DNA of 64,000 nt from CAVQCA01 sp963710815 (GTDB taxonomy: Bacteria > Pseudomonadota > Gammaproteobacteria > UBA9214), in contig CAVQCA010000056.1 in the NCBI GenBank assembly GCA_963710815.1, positions 1 to 64,000 of the forward strand, in the 5' to 3' direction. Numbering within the stretch: the stretch's first letter is position 1; each line of letters begins with the position of its first letter. Position numbers and translations under genes: made by a program. The notes beneath the pieces were generated by a model. It made no database searches, was not told the origin of the DNA, and was given only the letters and a program-made list of their open reading frames with translations. Shown here piece after piece: positions 15,004 through 25,124 of the stretch.

Positions 15004-16967
15004 GCGCCTGCCCCCGGGGTCATGAACACGAACCAGAACAGCAGCAGCAGCAGGCCGATGATCATGGTGAAGGCGTAGTGGTAGAGATAACCGGACTGGA
15101 CGTGGCGCACCACGCCGGCCACCCAGCCCACCACGCGCGCGCTGCCGTTGATGATCAACCCGTCGATGAGCATGATGTCGCCGAACTTCCACAGCATCCG
15201 GCCGACACTGCGCGCCCCGCCGGCGAACACGGTCTGGTTGATGTCGTCGAAGTAGTACTTGTTGATCAGGATCCGGTAGATGCCGCTGAAACGTCGTGCA
15301 AAGCTCCCGGCAAGACCCGGGGTTTTCATATAGAAATACCAGGCGGTAACCACCCCGGCGATCGCCAGATAGATGGCCGGTCCGCCGAAGGCGTGTAGCG
15401 TAAAGCTCAGCAGTCCGTGATAATGTTCGGCCAGTTCGCCCAGCACGTCATGTGCCGGGGCAATGTGGATCGCACCTTCAAAGTAGTTTCCGAACACCAC
15501 CGGACCGAGCCAGTAGCCGGCGAGCACCGAGGGGATGGCCAGCAGGACCAGCGGTCCCCGCACAACCCAGGGTGTCTCGTGCAGGTGCTCGCGGGTGTGG
15601 TGGTCCATGCGCGGCTCGCCGTGGAAGACGATGAAATACAGCCGGAAGCTGTACAACGCGGTGACGAACACCCCGAGCAGCACCGCCCAGTAGGCGATGC
15701 CGGCGCCCGGAATGTGAGAATCGTGCACCGCTTCGATGATGGTGTCCTTGGAATAGAAGCCGGAGAAGAGCGGCGTGCCGATCAGCGCCAGGGTGCCGAT
15801 CAGGAAGGTCGCCCAGGTCCACGGCATATACTTGCGCAGCCCGCCCATGTTGCGGATATCCTGGTCGTGATGCATGGCGATGATGACCGAGCCGGCACCG
15901 AGGAACAGCAGCGCCTTGAAGAAGGCATGCGTCATCAGATGGAAGATGCCGGCGGCGTAGGCCGAGGCGCCCAGTGCCACGGTCATGTAGCCGAGCTGGG
16001 AGAGCGTCGAGTAGGCGATGACGCGCTTGATATCGTTCTGCACGACACCGAGGAAACCCATGAACAACGCGGTGATGGCACCGATGATCAGGATGAAACT
16101 GAGCGCGGTATCCGAGAGCTCGAACAGCGGCGACATGCGCGCCACCATGAAGATGCCGGCGGTGACCATGGTGGCGGCATGAATCAGCGCCGAGATCGGC
16201 GTCGGGCCTTCCATGGAATCCGGCAGCCAGACATGCAGCGGCACCTGGGCCGATTTGCCCATGGCGCCGATGAACAGCGAGATGCAAATCACCGTCATCA
16301 GAGACCACGCGCTACCGGGCAGGATCTGAACCGTCGTATCCGCGAATTGCGGGGCCGCGGCGAACACCGTGGCGTAGTCCACGCTGTTGAACCAGGTGTA
16401 GATGGCGGCGATGCCGAGCAGAAACCCGAAATCACCCACCCGGTTGACCAGGAAGGCCTTGAGGTTGGCGTAGATCGCGCTCGGTCGCGTGTACCAGAAG
16501 CCGATCAGCAGGTAGGAGACCAGGCCGACGGCCTCCCAGCCGAAGAACAGCTGCAGGAAGTTGTTCGACATCACCAGCATCAGCATGGAGAAGGTGAACA
16601 GCGCGATATAGCTGAAGAAGCGCTGGTAACCCGGATCGTCGTGCATGTAGCCGATGGTGTAGATGTGCACCATCAGCGAGACGAAGCTCACCACGGTGAT
16701 CATCAGCACCGTCAGCCTGTCGACCAGGAAGCCGATGTCGAAGCGCACCCCGTCGGAGACCATCCAGGTATAGACACTGCCGTTGAAGGGCGCGGCGCCG
16801 TCGATGGCGATGTGTTTCAGCGCCACCAGCGACAGGATGAACGAGATCGCCACGCCGAGGATGGTGACCGTGTGCGCGCCCGTGCGGCCGATCTGCCGCC
16901 CGAACAGCCCGGCGATGATGGCGCCGATCAGCGGCGCAAGCGGTATGGCGAGGTAGAGGTTTTCCAT
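15000..16967 (-). CDS. nuoL: NADH-quinone oxidoreductase subunit L
   Basis: 655-residue distal proton-pumping subunit of complex I. The antiporter core has FFGWEAVGLVSYLLIGFW, KSAQVPLHVWLPDSMEGPTP and KRVIAYSTLSQLGYM. The C-terminal third carries the region expected for the long lateral helix HL (about 530-600) and a final transmembrane helix. Length is near E. coli (613). ATG at 16967 is 5 bases downstream of the nuoK stop. Confidence 0.97.
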   Translation of the reverse strand: MENLYLAIPLAPLIGAIIAGLFGRQIGRTGAHTVTILGVAISFILSLVALKHIAIDGAAPFNGSVYTWMVSDGVRFDIGFLVDRLTVLMITVVSFVSLMVHIYTIGYMHDDPGYQRFFSYIALFTFSMLMLVMSNNFLQLFFGWEAVGLVSYLLIGFWYTRPSAIYANLKAFLVNRVGDFGFLLGIAAIYTWFNSVDYATVFAAAPQFADTTVQILPGSAWSLMTVICISLFIGAMGKSAQVPLHVWLPDSMEGPTPISALIHAATMVTAGIFMVARMSPLFELSDTALSFILIIGAITALFMGFLGVVQNDIKRVIAYSTLSQLGYMTVALGASAYAAGIFHLMTHAFFKALLFLGAGSVIIAMHHDQDIRNMGGLRKYMPWTWATFLIGTLALIGTPLFSGFYSKDTIIEAVHDSHIPGAGIAYWAVLLGVFVTALYSFRLYFIVFHGEPRMDHHTREHLHETPWVVRGPLVLLAIPSVLAGYWLGPVVFGNYFEGAIHIAPAHDVLGELAEHYHGLLSFTLHAFGGPAIYLAIAGVVTAWYFYMKTPGLAGSFARRFSGIYRILINKYYFDDINQTVFAGGARSVGRMLWKFGDIMLIDGLIINGSARVVGWVAGVVRHVQSGYLYHYAFTMIIGLLLLLFWFVFMTPGAGA

Positions 16968-16971
16968 CGGG

Positions 16972-17277
16972 CTAGCCCTTCAGGGTATCCAGGTCGTCGA
17001 CGTTGATGGTGTGGCGGTTTCGGAACAGCACCACCAGGATCGCCAGCCCGATGGCGGACTCCGCAGCGGCCACGGTCAGGATGAAGAACACGAATACCTG
17101 TCCGGCGGTATCGCCCAGGAAATAGGAGAAGGCGATGAAATTCATGTTGACCGCCAGCAGCATCAGCTCGATCGCCATCAGCAGGATGATGACGTTCTTG
17201 CGGTTGAGAAAGATCCCCGCCACGCTCAGGCCGAACAGGATGGCGCCCAGAATCAGATAGTCGGACAGTGCAATCAT
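16972..17277 (-). CDS. nuoK: NADH-quinone oxidoreductase subunit K
   Basis: 101-residue, three-helix complex I subunit (homologue of mitochondrial ND4L). It carries the conserved buried glutamates in LLMAIELMLLAVNMNF and in TVAAAESAIGLAI. Length is typical. No Shine-Dalgarno sequence is visible before the ATG at 17277, and the gene is 188 bp away from nuoJ because a family A palindrome lies between them. In most genomes nuoJ and nuoK nearly touch, so translation here may be weakened or driven differently. Confidence 0.97.
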   Translation of the reverse strand: MIALSDYLILGAILFGLSVAGIFLNRKNVIILLMAIELMLLAVNMNFIAFSYFLGDTAGQVFVFFILTVAAAESAIGLAILVVLFRNRHTINVDDLDTLKG

Positions 17278-17315
17278 TTTCTATTCAGTCGTTTTCAATT
17301 TGACAATTCATCTAA

Positions 17316-17446
17316 TCAACGCAAAGACGCAAAGAAACAATTTTTTAGCTATTGAATTCCTGCTTCCTTCATCGGGTTCCACGGTCTTTTGGCATCCTGT
17401 TTTATTCAACTATTAAAACTTTGCGTTCTTTGCGTCTTTGCGTTGA
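17316..17446. repeat. Family A palindrome inside the nuo operon (A4)
   Basis: Left arm TCAACGCAAAGACGCAAAG and right arm CTTTGCGTTCTTTGCG plus TCTTTGCGTTGA. This copy has the AAC/GTT variant on both arms. It separates nuoJ from nuoK in an otherwise tightly packed operon, so it must be co-transcribed and would form a hairpin in the nuo mRNA. Confidence 0.9.
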
Positions 17447-17465
17447 AAGAACGGTATCTCACACC

Positions 17466-18077
17466 CTACTGCCGGCTTTCCGGCTTCATCTTTACCAGCC
17501 GCACGCGGTCGGCGGGTTTCACGGCGACCTGGGTCACCGGGTTCTGGTACTTCGTCTCCGGGCGACGGCGCATGGTAAGCACGATGGCGGCGATGATGGC
17601 CACCAGCAGGATCACCGCGGCGATCTCGAAGGGATAGACGTAATCGGTGTAGAGCACGGCGCCCAGCTCCCGGGTGTTGCTGTAGTCCGCCGCATGCCGC
17701 GCCGGGATGGCCACCGCCTGGGGTCCGAAGTGCTTCACCCCCACCACCATCCCCATTTCCAGCACGATGAGCAGTGCCACCGTGATCCCGACCGGTAAAT
17801 ACCGGATAAAACCTTCCCGCAGTGGCGAAATATTGATGTCCAGCATCATCACCACGAACAGGAACAGCACCATCACCGCGCCGACGTAGACCAGCACCAG
17901 CGCGATGGCGAGGAACTCCGCCTCCAGCAGCAGCCACAGGCCGGCGCAGGTAAAAAACGCCAGCACCAGATGCAGCGCAGCGTGCACCGGGTTGCGCACA
18001 GTGATGACGCGCGCCGCGGCATACACCAGGATGGCGGCAAACACATAGAATACGAAGCGGTCGAAATCCATGGTCAT
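17466..18077 (-). CDS. nuoJ: NADH-quinone oxidoreductase subunit J
   Basis: 203-residue membrane subunit of complex I (ND6 homologue) with five predicted transmembrane helices. Motifs: RNPVHAALHLVLAFF and the pi-bulge helix LVLVYVGAVMVLFLFVVMML. I place the start at the ATG at 18077, sharing one base with the nuoI stop (TAATG); an ATG two codons later (18071) is equally possible and has AGGT at better spacing. The C-terminal tail is basic. It is followed by a repeat rather than directly by nuoK. Confidence 0.96.
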   Translation of the reverse strand: MTMDFDRFVFYVFAAILVYAAARVITVRNPVHAALHLVLAFFTCAGLWLLLEAEFLAIALVLVYVGAVMVLFLFVVMMLDINISPLREGFIRYLPVGITVALLIVLEMGMVVGVKHFGPQAVAIPARHAADYSNTRELGAVLYTDYVYPFEIAAVILLVAIIAAIVLTMRRRPETKYQNPVTQVAVKPADRVRLVKMKPESRQ

Positions 18078-18565
18078 TACCTGTAGGCCGCATCGTCCAT
18101 GCGGTCCGCTGCGATCTGCGCCTCGTACTTGTCGCCGATGGCGAGCAGCATGTCCTTGGTCATGATGTTCTCGCCCCGGTTCTCGAAGGCATATTCGAAA
18201 TTGCGCGTCTCGACGATGGAGTCCACCGGGCAGGATTCCTCGCAGAAGCCGCAGTAGATGCACTTGAAGAGATCGATGTCGTAGCGCGTGGTGCGCCGTG
18301 TCCCGTCATCACGCTCCTCCGCCTCGATGGTGATGGCGAGCGCCGGGCACACGGCCTCGCACAGCTTGCAGGCGATGCAGCGCTCTTCCCCGTTGGGATA
18401 GCGCCGCAGGGCATGCAGCCCGCGAAAGCGCGGGGACTGCGGCGTCTTCTCCTCCGGATACTGCACCGTGATCTTGCGCCGGAACAGGTGCTTTCCGGTG
18501 ATGCCGAGGCCCTTGCGCAGCTCGCTGAGCGTCAGGCTTTTGATGAATGTGGCCAGTCTGTCCAT
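18077..18565 (-). CDS. nuoI: NADH-quinone oxidoreductase subunit I
   Basis: 162-residue ferredoxin-like subunit of the peripheral arm. It holds two 4Fe-4S binding motifs, CIACKLCEAVCP (about 62) and CIYCGFCEESCP (about 101), which are clusters N6a and N6b in the electron path from NADH to quinone. Length is normal. Start ATG 18565 is 14 bases after the nuoH stop. Confidence 0.98.
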   Translation of the reverse strand: MDRLATFIKSLTLSELRKGLGITGKHLFRRKITVQYPEEKTPQSPRFRGLHALRRYPNGEERCIACKLCEAVCPALAITIEAEERDDGTRRTTRYDIDLFKCIYCGFCEESCPVDSIVETRNFEYAFENRGENIMTKDMLLAIGDKYEAQIAADRMDDAAYR

Positions 18566-18579
18566 TGCCGCGGGCTACC

Positions 18580-19611
18580 TCAGTCGAACCAGGGGCCGAC
18601 GCCGGCCACCACCGCCGCGCCCTCCACCGCCAGCCACACGATGGTGATCGGAATGAACACCTTCCAGCCGAGGCGCATGATCTGGTCATAGCGGTAACGC
18701 GGGAAGGTGGCGCGCAGCCAGAGAAACACGAACAGGAAGCCGGAAATCTTGAGCATCAGCCAGACGATGCCGGGTACCCAGGCGAACCAGGATTCGAACC
18801 AGGTCCCCTGGAACGGCGACAGCCAGCCGCCCAGGAACATCAGCGTCGCCAGCGCGGCGATCAGGATCATGTTGGCGTATTCCGCCAGGAAGAACACGGC
18901 GAAGGCCATGCCGGAATATTCCACGTGAAAACCCGCCACGATCTCCGACTCGCCTTCCGCCACGTCGAACGGCGCACGGTTGGTCTCCGCCACCCCGGAG
19001 ATGAAGTAGACCAGGAACAGCGGAAACAGCGGCAGCCAGAACCAGTGCAGCAGGCTGCCCTGCTGGGCCAGCACGATCTCGCGCAGGTTGAGGCTGCCAC
19101 CGGCGATCAGTACGCCGACCAGCGCGAAACCCATGGCGATTTCATAGGCCACGATCTGCGCCGCGGAGCGCATCGCCCCCAGGAGGGCGTATTTCGAATT
19201 GGACGCCCAGCCGGCGATGATGACGCCGTACACGCCCATCGAGGTCAGCGCCAGGATATAGAGCAGGCTGGCGTCGATGTTCGCCAGCACCAGGGTGTCG
19301 GTAAACGGTACCACCGCCCAGGCCGCCAGCGCCGGGGCGATGGAGAGCATCGGGGCGATCACGAACAGGAAGCGGTCGGCGTTGGTCGGGACGATGACTT
19401 CCTTCATCAACAGCTTCAGTGCGTCGGCGATCGGCTGCAGCCAGCCGCGCGGTCCGACGCGGTTCGGCCCGATGCGTACCTGCATATAGCCGATGATCTT
19501 GCGCTCGGCGAAGGTCAGGTAGGCCACGGCCAGCATCAACGGCAGCAGGATCGCGACGATCTCGAGCACGATATAGACCGGCTCCCTGATGAGTTCCCAG
19601 AATGCAGTCAT
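18580..19611 (-). CDS. nuoH: NADH-quinone oxidoreductase subunit H
   Basis: 343-residue membrane subunit (ND1 homologue) that forms the quinone entry chamber. Motifs: ERKIIGYMQVRIGPNRVGP near the N terminus, NSKYALLGAMRSAAQIVAYE and ETNRAPFDVAEGESEIVAGF. About eight transmembrane helices. ATG 19611. A 54-bp gap follows the nuoG stop. Confidence 0.98.
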   Translation of the reverse strand: MTAFWELIREPVYIVLEIVAILLPLMLAVAYLTFAERKIIGYMQVRIGPNRVGPRGWLQPIADALKLLMKEVIVPTNADRFLFVIAPMLSIAPALAAWAVVPFTDTLVLANIDASLLYILALTSMGVYGVIIAGWASNSKYALLGAMRSAAQIVAYEIAMGFALVGVLIAGGSLNLREIVLAQQGSLLHWFWLPLFPLFLVYFISGVAETNRAPFDVAEGESEIVAGFHVEYSGMAFAVFFLAEYANMILIAALATLMFLGGWLSPFQGTWFESWFAWVPGIVWLMLKISGFLFVFLWLRATFPRYRYDQIMRLGWKVFIPITIVWLAVEGAAVVAGVGPWFD

Positions 19612-19665
19612 GGTCGTGTGGCTCGTTTACCGTTCATGCCAGTGTCCCCTGAAAACCATTCCGTC

Positions 19666-22069
19666 TCAGGCGGGTTCGATGTCGATCGGCCCGCAGGCCG
19701 GCCCCAGACCCGCCGCGACCGGCGTACCCGTGGGCAGCCAGAGACACCCGAGCGGCACCCGCTCGTCGATCTCCAGCGGCGCCGTGATGCTGCGCCCGTC
19801 CTGCGTGAGCCTGACGGCGGCGGCGCCGTTCACGCCGCTCCGCGCGGCCTGCGCCGCACACAGGCGCGCCACGGCGGCGGCGTGCGCATCCGGGGTCTCC
19901 TGCAGGGCGGCGGCGCGGCGCACCAGCGCATCGGCGCTGTGGATCGCCACATCGCCGATGCGCTCCAGGGCCGGCCCTTCGGCCGGCATCGCGGCCACCG
20001 GCCCGCTGCCCCGCTGGTCGGCCACCGACGCGCCCTCGAGGCGACGGCGCAGTTCATCGCGCACCTCCTCGCTGCTGGTGTAGTCGAACCCCTCCAGCCC
20101 GAGCAGATTGCCGAGCACGCGCAGCACCTTCCAGCCGGGCCGGCTGCCGGCGTACGGCGTGGTGGCCGCGGTGAAGCTCTGCCAGCGGCCCTCGGCGTTG
20201 ACGAAGGTCCCGCTGGTTTCCATGCTGGACGACACCGGCAGCAACACGTTCGCCCGCGACTTCATGGCCTCGCTGGCCCAGGGGCTGAGGGAGACGACGA
20301 AGTCGGCTGCGTCGACCGCGCGCACGGCGGCGCCCGCGTCCCGGCAGTCGTGTTCCGGTTCGACGCCGAAGAGCAGGTAGCCCCGGCGCGGATTATCCAG
20401 CATTTCACGTGCATTCAGGCCGGTCACCGCGATGGATGCACCCGCCGCACCGCGATGCGGCAGTACGCCCGCCAGCCAGCCGCCGGCGCTGTTCGCCGCC
20501 TCCGGCAGGTGGCCGAGCGGCGCGCCGCTGGCGGTGGCGATCACCGCGGCCAGTGCCGTGAGCAGCGAGGCCTGCGGGTGCATCGTGGCCGTATTGCCCA
20601 GCAGCACCGCAGGTCGCACGGCGTCGCGCAGGGCCTGCGCAATCGCCCGCTGGGTATCATCCGGGGCGGCCTCGGCGACCAGCCGGCGCACCGTCTCCGG
20701 GGCCTCGCGGGCGGCATCCGGGAAACAGGCGGCAATGCCCGCCAGCACGGACATCATGCGCGAGGGCGGCACGATGGCCTTCGCGTACACCGGCAGGTGG
20801 AATTCGTAGTCGACGGGATTCACGAACATGACGTGCGCGCCCGCCAGCGCCGCCTTGCGCAGCCGATGACCGGCCAACGGCTGCTCCTTGCGCGGGTTGG
20901 CGCCGATCACCAGGGCCGCGTCGATGCTTTCCAGCGCCTGCAGCGACTGGCCCAGCCCGGGTGACAGCGGCATGCTGTCCTGGTCGGTGAAATCGGCCTG
21001 GCGCAGGCGGTGGTCGATATGGGTCATCCCCAGGCCGCGCGCGAGCGGCCTGGGCCAGGGACATCTCCTCCAGCGTCGCCACGGGCGAGACCAGCAGGCC
21101 GAGTTGTTCGGCGCCATGGCGCTCCGCGACCGAGCGCAGGCCGTCGACGGCCGCCTGCAGCGCGGTATCCCAGTCCGTCTCCCGCCACTGGCCGTCCATC
21201 TTCACCCGGGGGGCGGCCAGTCGGTCCCAGCTGTACAGTCCCTCGTAGCTGAAGCGGTCGCGGTCGGACAGCCAGACCTCGTTGATCTCCTCGTTCTCGC
21301 GCGGCACCACGCGCATCACCCGTCCGCGACGGGTATGCACGAAGGTGTTGGAGCCGACGGAATCGTGCGCAGCCACCGAAGCGGTCTGGTTCAACTCCCA
21401 GGCGCGCGCCTTGAAGCGGAATGGCCGTGAGGTGAGCGCCCCCACCGGGCAGACATCGATCACGTTGCCGGAGAGTTCCGATTCCAGCGAGCCCTCGATG
21501 TAGGTCCCGATCTCCATGTTTTCGCCGCGCCCGGTAGCGCCGAGTTCCATCTTGCCGGCGATCTCGCGCAGCATGCGGATGCAGCGCGTGCAATGGATGC
21601 AGCGCGTCATGTCGGTGGCGATCAGCGGCCCGATATACTTGTCCTCCACGACGCGCTTCTTCTCGGCGAAGCGCGAGACATCCCGGCCGTAGCCCATCGC
21701 CAGATCCTGGAGCTCACATTCCCCGCCCTGATCGCAGATGGGACAGTCGAGCGGGTGGTTGATGAGCAGGAATTCCATCACGGCCTTCTGGGCGCCGCGG
21801 GCCAGCTCCGAGGCGGTGGAGATCTTCATACCCTCGGTGACCGGGGTCGCGCAGGCGGGCAGCGGCTTGGGCACCTTTTCCACCTGCACCATGCACATGC
21901 GGCAGTTGGCGGCAATGGAGAGTTTCCTGTGATAACAGAACCGCGGGATATAGATCCCGGCCTCGTCCGCCACCTCGATGATCATGGCGCCCTTGCGCGC
22001 CTGCAGCGGTTTGCCGTCGATCTCGATGTTGACCAGGTCCTGTGCCGGCAGATCGGGCTGTGCGCTCAT
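19666..22069 (-). pseudogene. nuoG: NADH-quinone oxidoreductase subunit G, frameshifted as sequenced
   Basis: The iron-sulfur and molybdopterin-fold subunit of complex I. The N-terminal part (22069 to about 21050) has the 2Fe-2S motif NCRMCMVQVEK, the His-ligated cluster HPLDCPICDQGGEC and CIHCTRCIRM. At about 21046-21050 the frame breaks: EEMSLAQA should continue into LARGLGMTHIDH, which is read one base later. Removing one base from the CGGCC there (minus strand GGCCG) restores an 800-residue protein, the usual length. The second part begins the molybdopterin-oxidoreductase-like domain and ends at 19666. Start ATG overlaps the nuoF stop (ATGA). Because every other nuo gene is intact I suspect a one-base sequencing insertion; a true frameshift would inactivate complex I. 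Confidence 0.9.
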
Positions 22070-23364
22070 GCCGCCTCCCCGGTCGATGCCGCGCCGCCGA
22101 CCAGGCAGCGCTTGTGGGTGATGTGGTATTCGAACTCGCTGCGGAAATGGCGCAGAAAGCCCTGCACCGGCCAGGCCGCCGCTTCACCGAAGGCGCAGAT
22201 GGTCTTGCCGGCGATCTGGTCCGCCGCGCTCAGCAGCAGGTCCAGGTCTTCCGGGCGGCCCTGCCCTTCCTCGATGCGCTTGATAACCCGGTGCATCCAG
22301 CCCGTGCCTTCACGGCACGGTGTGCACTGCCCGCAGGACTCGGCATAGTAGAACCGCGAGATGCGCATCGCGGCCTTGACCATGCAGGTCGAATCGTCCA
22401 TCACGATCACCGCGCCGGAACCCAGTGCGGAACCCGCCTTGACCAGCGAGTCATAGTCCATGTCGCATTCCATGATCACGTCGGCCGGCAGCACCGGCAT
22501 GGAGGAACCGCCCGGGATCACCGCCTTCAGCTGGTGCCCGGTGCGCACGCCGCCGGCCAGTTCCAGCAGCTCGCGGAACGGCATGCCCATCGGCACCTCG
22601 AAGTTGCCCGGGTTGTTGACGTGACCACTGACCGAGAAGATCTTCACGCCGCCGTTGTTCGGCTTGCCGAGCTTCATGAACCACTCGCCGCCATTGCGCA
22701 TGATCGCCGGCACCGAGGCCAGCGTCTCGGTGTTGTTGATGGTGGTCGGCTTGCCGTACAGGCCGTAGTTGGCCGGGAACGGCGGCTTGAAGCGCGGCTG
22801 GCCCTTCTTGCCCTCGAGCGACTCCAGCAGCGCGGTCTCCTCGCCGCAGATATAGGCGCCGGCGCCGAGGTGGCTGTAGCAATCGAAATCGACCCCGGAA
22901 CCGAGGATGTCGCGGCCCAGCAGCCCGGCCTCGTAGGCCTCATTCAGCGCCTGCTCGAAACGTTCGAACGGTTCGTGGTGGAATTCACCGCGCATGTAGT
23001 TGTAGCCGACCGTCGCACCCATGGCATAACCGGCGATCGCCATGCCCTCCACCAGCGCGTGCGGGTTGAAGCGCAGGATGTCGCGGTCCTTGCAGGTGCC
23101 CGGTTCGGACTCGTCCGAATTGCACACCACGTACTTCTGCACCGGGGCATTGCGCGGCATGAAGCTCCACTTCAGCCCGGTCGGGAAGCCCGCGCCGCCG
23201 CGGCCGCGCAGGCCGGAGGACTTGACGTTCTCGATCACCTCATCGCGCGGGATCTTCTCGGCGAGAATCTTTCTCCATGCCTGGTAGCCGCCGACCTTGA
23301 GGTAGTTCTCCAGCGTCCATGGCCGGTCGAACTGCAGGGTGTCAAAACAGACCTGTACGCTCAT
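22066..23364 (-). CDS. nuoF: NADH-quinone oxidoreductase subunit F
   Basis: 432-residue NADH-binding flavoprotein of complex I. Motifs: GLRGRGGAGFPTGLKW (FMN/NADH glycine-rich loop, about 55-70), GAGAYICGEETALLESLEG (NADH site) and ESCGQCTPCREGT with a later Cys for 4Fe-4S cluster N3 (about 345). Start ATG 23364. It sits 3 bases after the nuoE stop and its stop overlaps the nuoG start. Confidence 0.98.
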   Translation of the reverse strand: MSVQVCFDTLQFDRPWTLENYLKVGGYQAWRKILAEKIPRDEVIENVKSSGLRGRGGAGFPTGLKWSFMPRNAPVQKYVVCNSDESEPGTCKDRDILRFNPHALVEGMAIAGYAMGATVGYNYMRGEFHHEPFERFEQALNEAYEAGLLGRDILGSGVDFDCYSHLGAGAYICGEETALLESLEGKKGQPRFKPPFPANYGLYGKPTTINNTETLASVPAIMRNGGEWFMKLGKPNNGGVKIFSVSGHVNNPGNFEVPMGMPFRELLELAGGVRTGHQLKAVIPGGSSMPVLPADVIMECDMDYDSLVKAGSALGSGAVIVMDDSTCMVKAAMRISRFYYAESCGQCTPCREGTGWMHRVIKRIEEGQGRPEDLDLLLSAADQIAGKTICAFGEAAAWPVQGFLRHFRSEFEYHITHKRCLVGGAASTGEAA

Positions 23365-23367
23365 GTC

Positions 23368-23871
23368 CTACTCCAGTCCGTCCAGGATCGCGTCGACCTT
23401 TTCCGGCGTCAGCTTCTCGTGGTAATGACCGTTGACGGTCATCATCGGGCCGGCGGAACAGGCCGCGAGGCATTCCTCCTCGCGCTTGAGGGTGATGCGG
23501 CCATCCGGCGTGGTTTCGCCCAGCCCGATACCGAGTTTCTTTTCGACGTGTTCGACGAGGCTTTCCGCCCCGCACAGCATGCAGGAGATATTGGTGCACA
23601 GCGCCACCATGTGGCGACCCACGGGCTCCAGCTCAATCATGGAATAAAAGGTGCCGACCTCGTAGACCAGCACCCGCGGCATACCCAGGTAGTCGGCCAC
23701 CGCGTCCATCAGCTCGCGGCTCACCCAGCCGCCGTTCTGCACCTGCACGACGTGCAGCGCGTGCAGCACCGCGGACTGGCGCCGCTCGGGCGGATATTTC
23801 GCCAGCCAGGCATCGATCTGCGCGCGCGCGTCTGCGCTGATCAGTCCGCTCGTGTCGATTTGTGCGTTCAT
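23368..23871 (-). CDS. nuoE: NADH-quinone oxidoreductase subunit E
   Basis: 167-residue thioredoxin-like subunit carrying 2Fe-2S cluster N1a. The cluster ligands are visible as CTNISC (CX4C, about 94) and CLAAC (CX3C, about 135). N-terminal helical bundle includes KYPPERRQSAVLHALH. Start ATG overlaps the nuoD stop as ATGA. Confidence 0.98.
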   Translation of the reverse strand: MNAQIDTSGLISADARAQIDAWLAKYPPERRQSAVLHALHVVQVQNGGWVSRELMDAVADYLGMPRVLVYEVGTFYSMIELEPVGRHMVALCTNISCMLCGAESLVEHVEKKLGIGLGETTPDGRITLKREEECLAACSAGPMMTVNGHYHEKLTPEKVDAILDGLE

Positions 23872-25121
23872 CGGTCGATCTCCCCGAACACGATGTCCTG
23901 GGTGCCGATCACCGCCACCACGTCGGCCAGCATATGGCCGCGCACCATCTCGTTCAGGGCGCCGAGGTGCGGGAAGCCCGGCGCGCGCACCTTGAGGCGA
24001 TAGGGCTTGTTGGCGCCGTCGGAAATCAGGTATACGCCGAATTCACCCTTCGGGTGCTCGACCGCGGCGTAGGCCTCGCCCTCGGGGATGCAGAAACCCT
24101 CGGTGAATAATTTGAAGTGATGGATGAGAGCCTCCATGTCCGCCTTCATCTCCTCGCGGCGCGGCGCGGCCAGCTTGTAGTCGTCCACCATTACCGGCCC
24201 GGGATGTTCGCGCAGCCACGCGATGCACTGCTTGATGATGTGGTTCGACTGGCGCATCTCCTCGACGCGCACCAGGTAGCGATCGTAGCAGTCGCCGGTC
24301 GTACCCACCGGGATATCGAAATCCAGTCGGTCATAGACTTCGTAGGGCTGCTTCTTGCGCAGATCCCATTCCACGCCCGAGCCGCGCAGCATGGGTCCGG
24401 TGAACCCGAGCTGCAGGGCGCGCTCCGGCGGCACCACGCCGATGCCGACGGTGCGCTGCTTCCAGATGCGGTTGTCGGTCAGCAGGGTCTCGTAGTCATC
24501 CACACAGCGCGGAAAACGCTCGGTGAAAGACTCGATGAAATCGAGCAGCGAACCCTCGCGGTTCGCATTCTTGCGGTCCACATCCTGCTGGCTGTGCCAT
24601 TTCGATGCCGCGTATTGCGGCATGGCTTCCGGCAGGTCGCGATAGACGCCGCCGGGTCGGTAGTAGGTCGCGTGCATGCGCGTGCCCGACACCGCCTCGT
24701 AGCAGTCCATCAGGTCCTCACGCTCGCGGAAGGTGTAGAGGAACACCGTCATGGCGCCGATATCGAGCCCGTGCGCCCCAAGCCACAGCAGGTGGTTCAG
24801 GATGCGGGTGATCTCGTCGAACATGACGCGGATGTACTGGGCGCGCAGCGGCGGCGTGACCCCCAGCAGCTTCTCCATGGCGAGCACGTAGCCGTGCTCG
24901 TTGCACATCATGGACACATAGTCGAGGCGGTCCATGTAACCGATGCTCTGGTTCCAGGGCTTGCTCTCGGCAAGCTTCTCGGTGCCGCGATGCAGCAGGC
25001 CGATGTGCGGGTCGGCGCGCTCGATCACCTCGCCGTCCATCTCCAGCACCAGGCGCAGCACGCCGTGGGCTGCCGGGTGCTGCGGGCCGAAGTTGAGGGT
25101 GTAGTTGCGAATCTCGGGCAT
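23868..25121 (-). CDS. nuoD: NADH-quinone oxidoreductase subunit D
   Basis: 417-residue 49-kDa-type subunit lining the quinone cavity, related to the large subunit of NiFe hydrogenases. Motifs: NFGPQHPAAHGVLRLVLEMDGE at the N terminus with the quinone-site histidine, RTRM-like SGTRMHATYYRPGG and the C-terminal GTQDIVFGEIDR. Separate from nuoC, unlike the fused NuoCD of enterics. Three bases separate it from the nuoC stop. Confidence 0.98.
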   Translation of the reverse strand: MPEIRNYTLNFGPQHPAAHGVLRLVLEMDGEVIERADPHIGLLHRGTEKLAESKPWNQSIGYMDRLDYVSMMCNEHGYVLAMEKLLGVTPPLRAQYIRVMFDEITRILNHLLWLGAHGLDIGAMTVFLYTFREREDLMDCYEAVSGTRMHATYYRPGGVYRDLPEAMPQYAASKWHSQQDVDRKNANREGSLLDFIESFTERFPRCVDDYETLLTDNRIWKQRTVGIGVVPPERALQLGFTGPMLRGSGVEWDLRKKQPYEVYDRLDFDIPVGTTGDCYDRYLVRVEEMRQSNHIIKQCIAWLREHPGPVMVDDYKLAAPRREEMKADMEALIHHFKLFTEGFCIPEGEAYAAVEHPKGEFGVYLISDGANKPYRLKVRAPGFPHLGALNEMVRGHMLADVVAVIGTQDIVFGEIDR

Positions 25122-25124
25122 GGC

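Noticed and set aside
18547..20964. 805-codon plus-strand open frame opposite nuoH and nuoG
   Set aside because: Same reason: shadow of nuoG/nuoH, low-complexity His/Gln/Arg-rich product.
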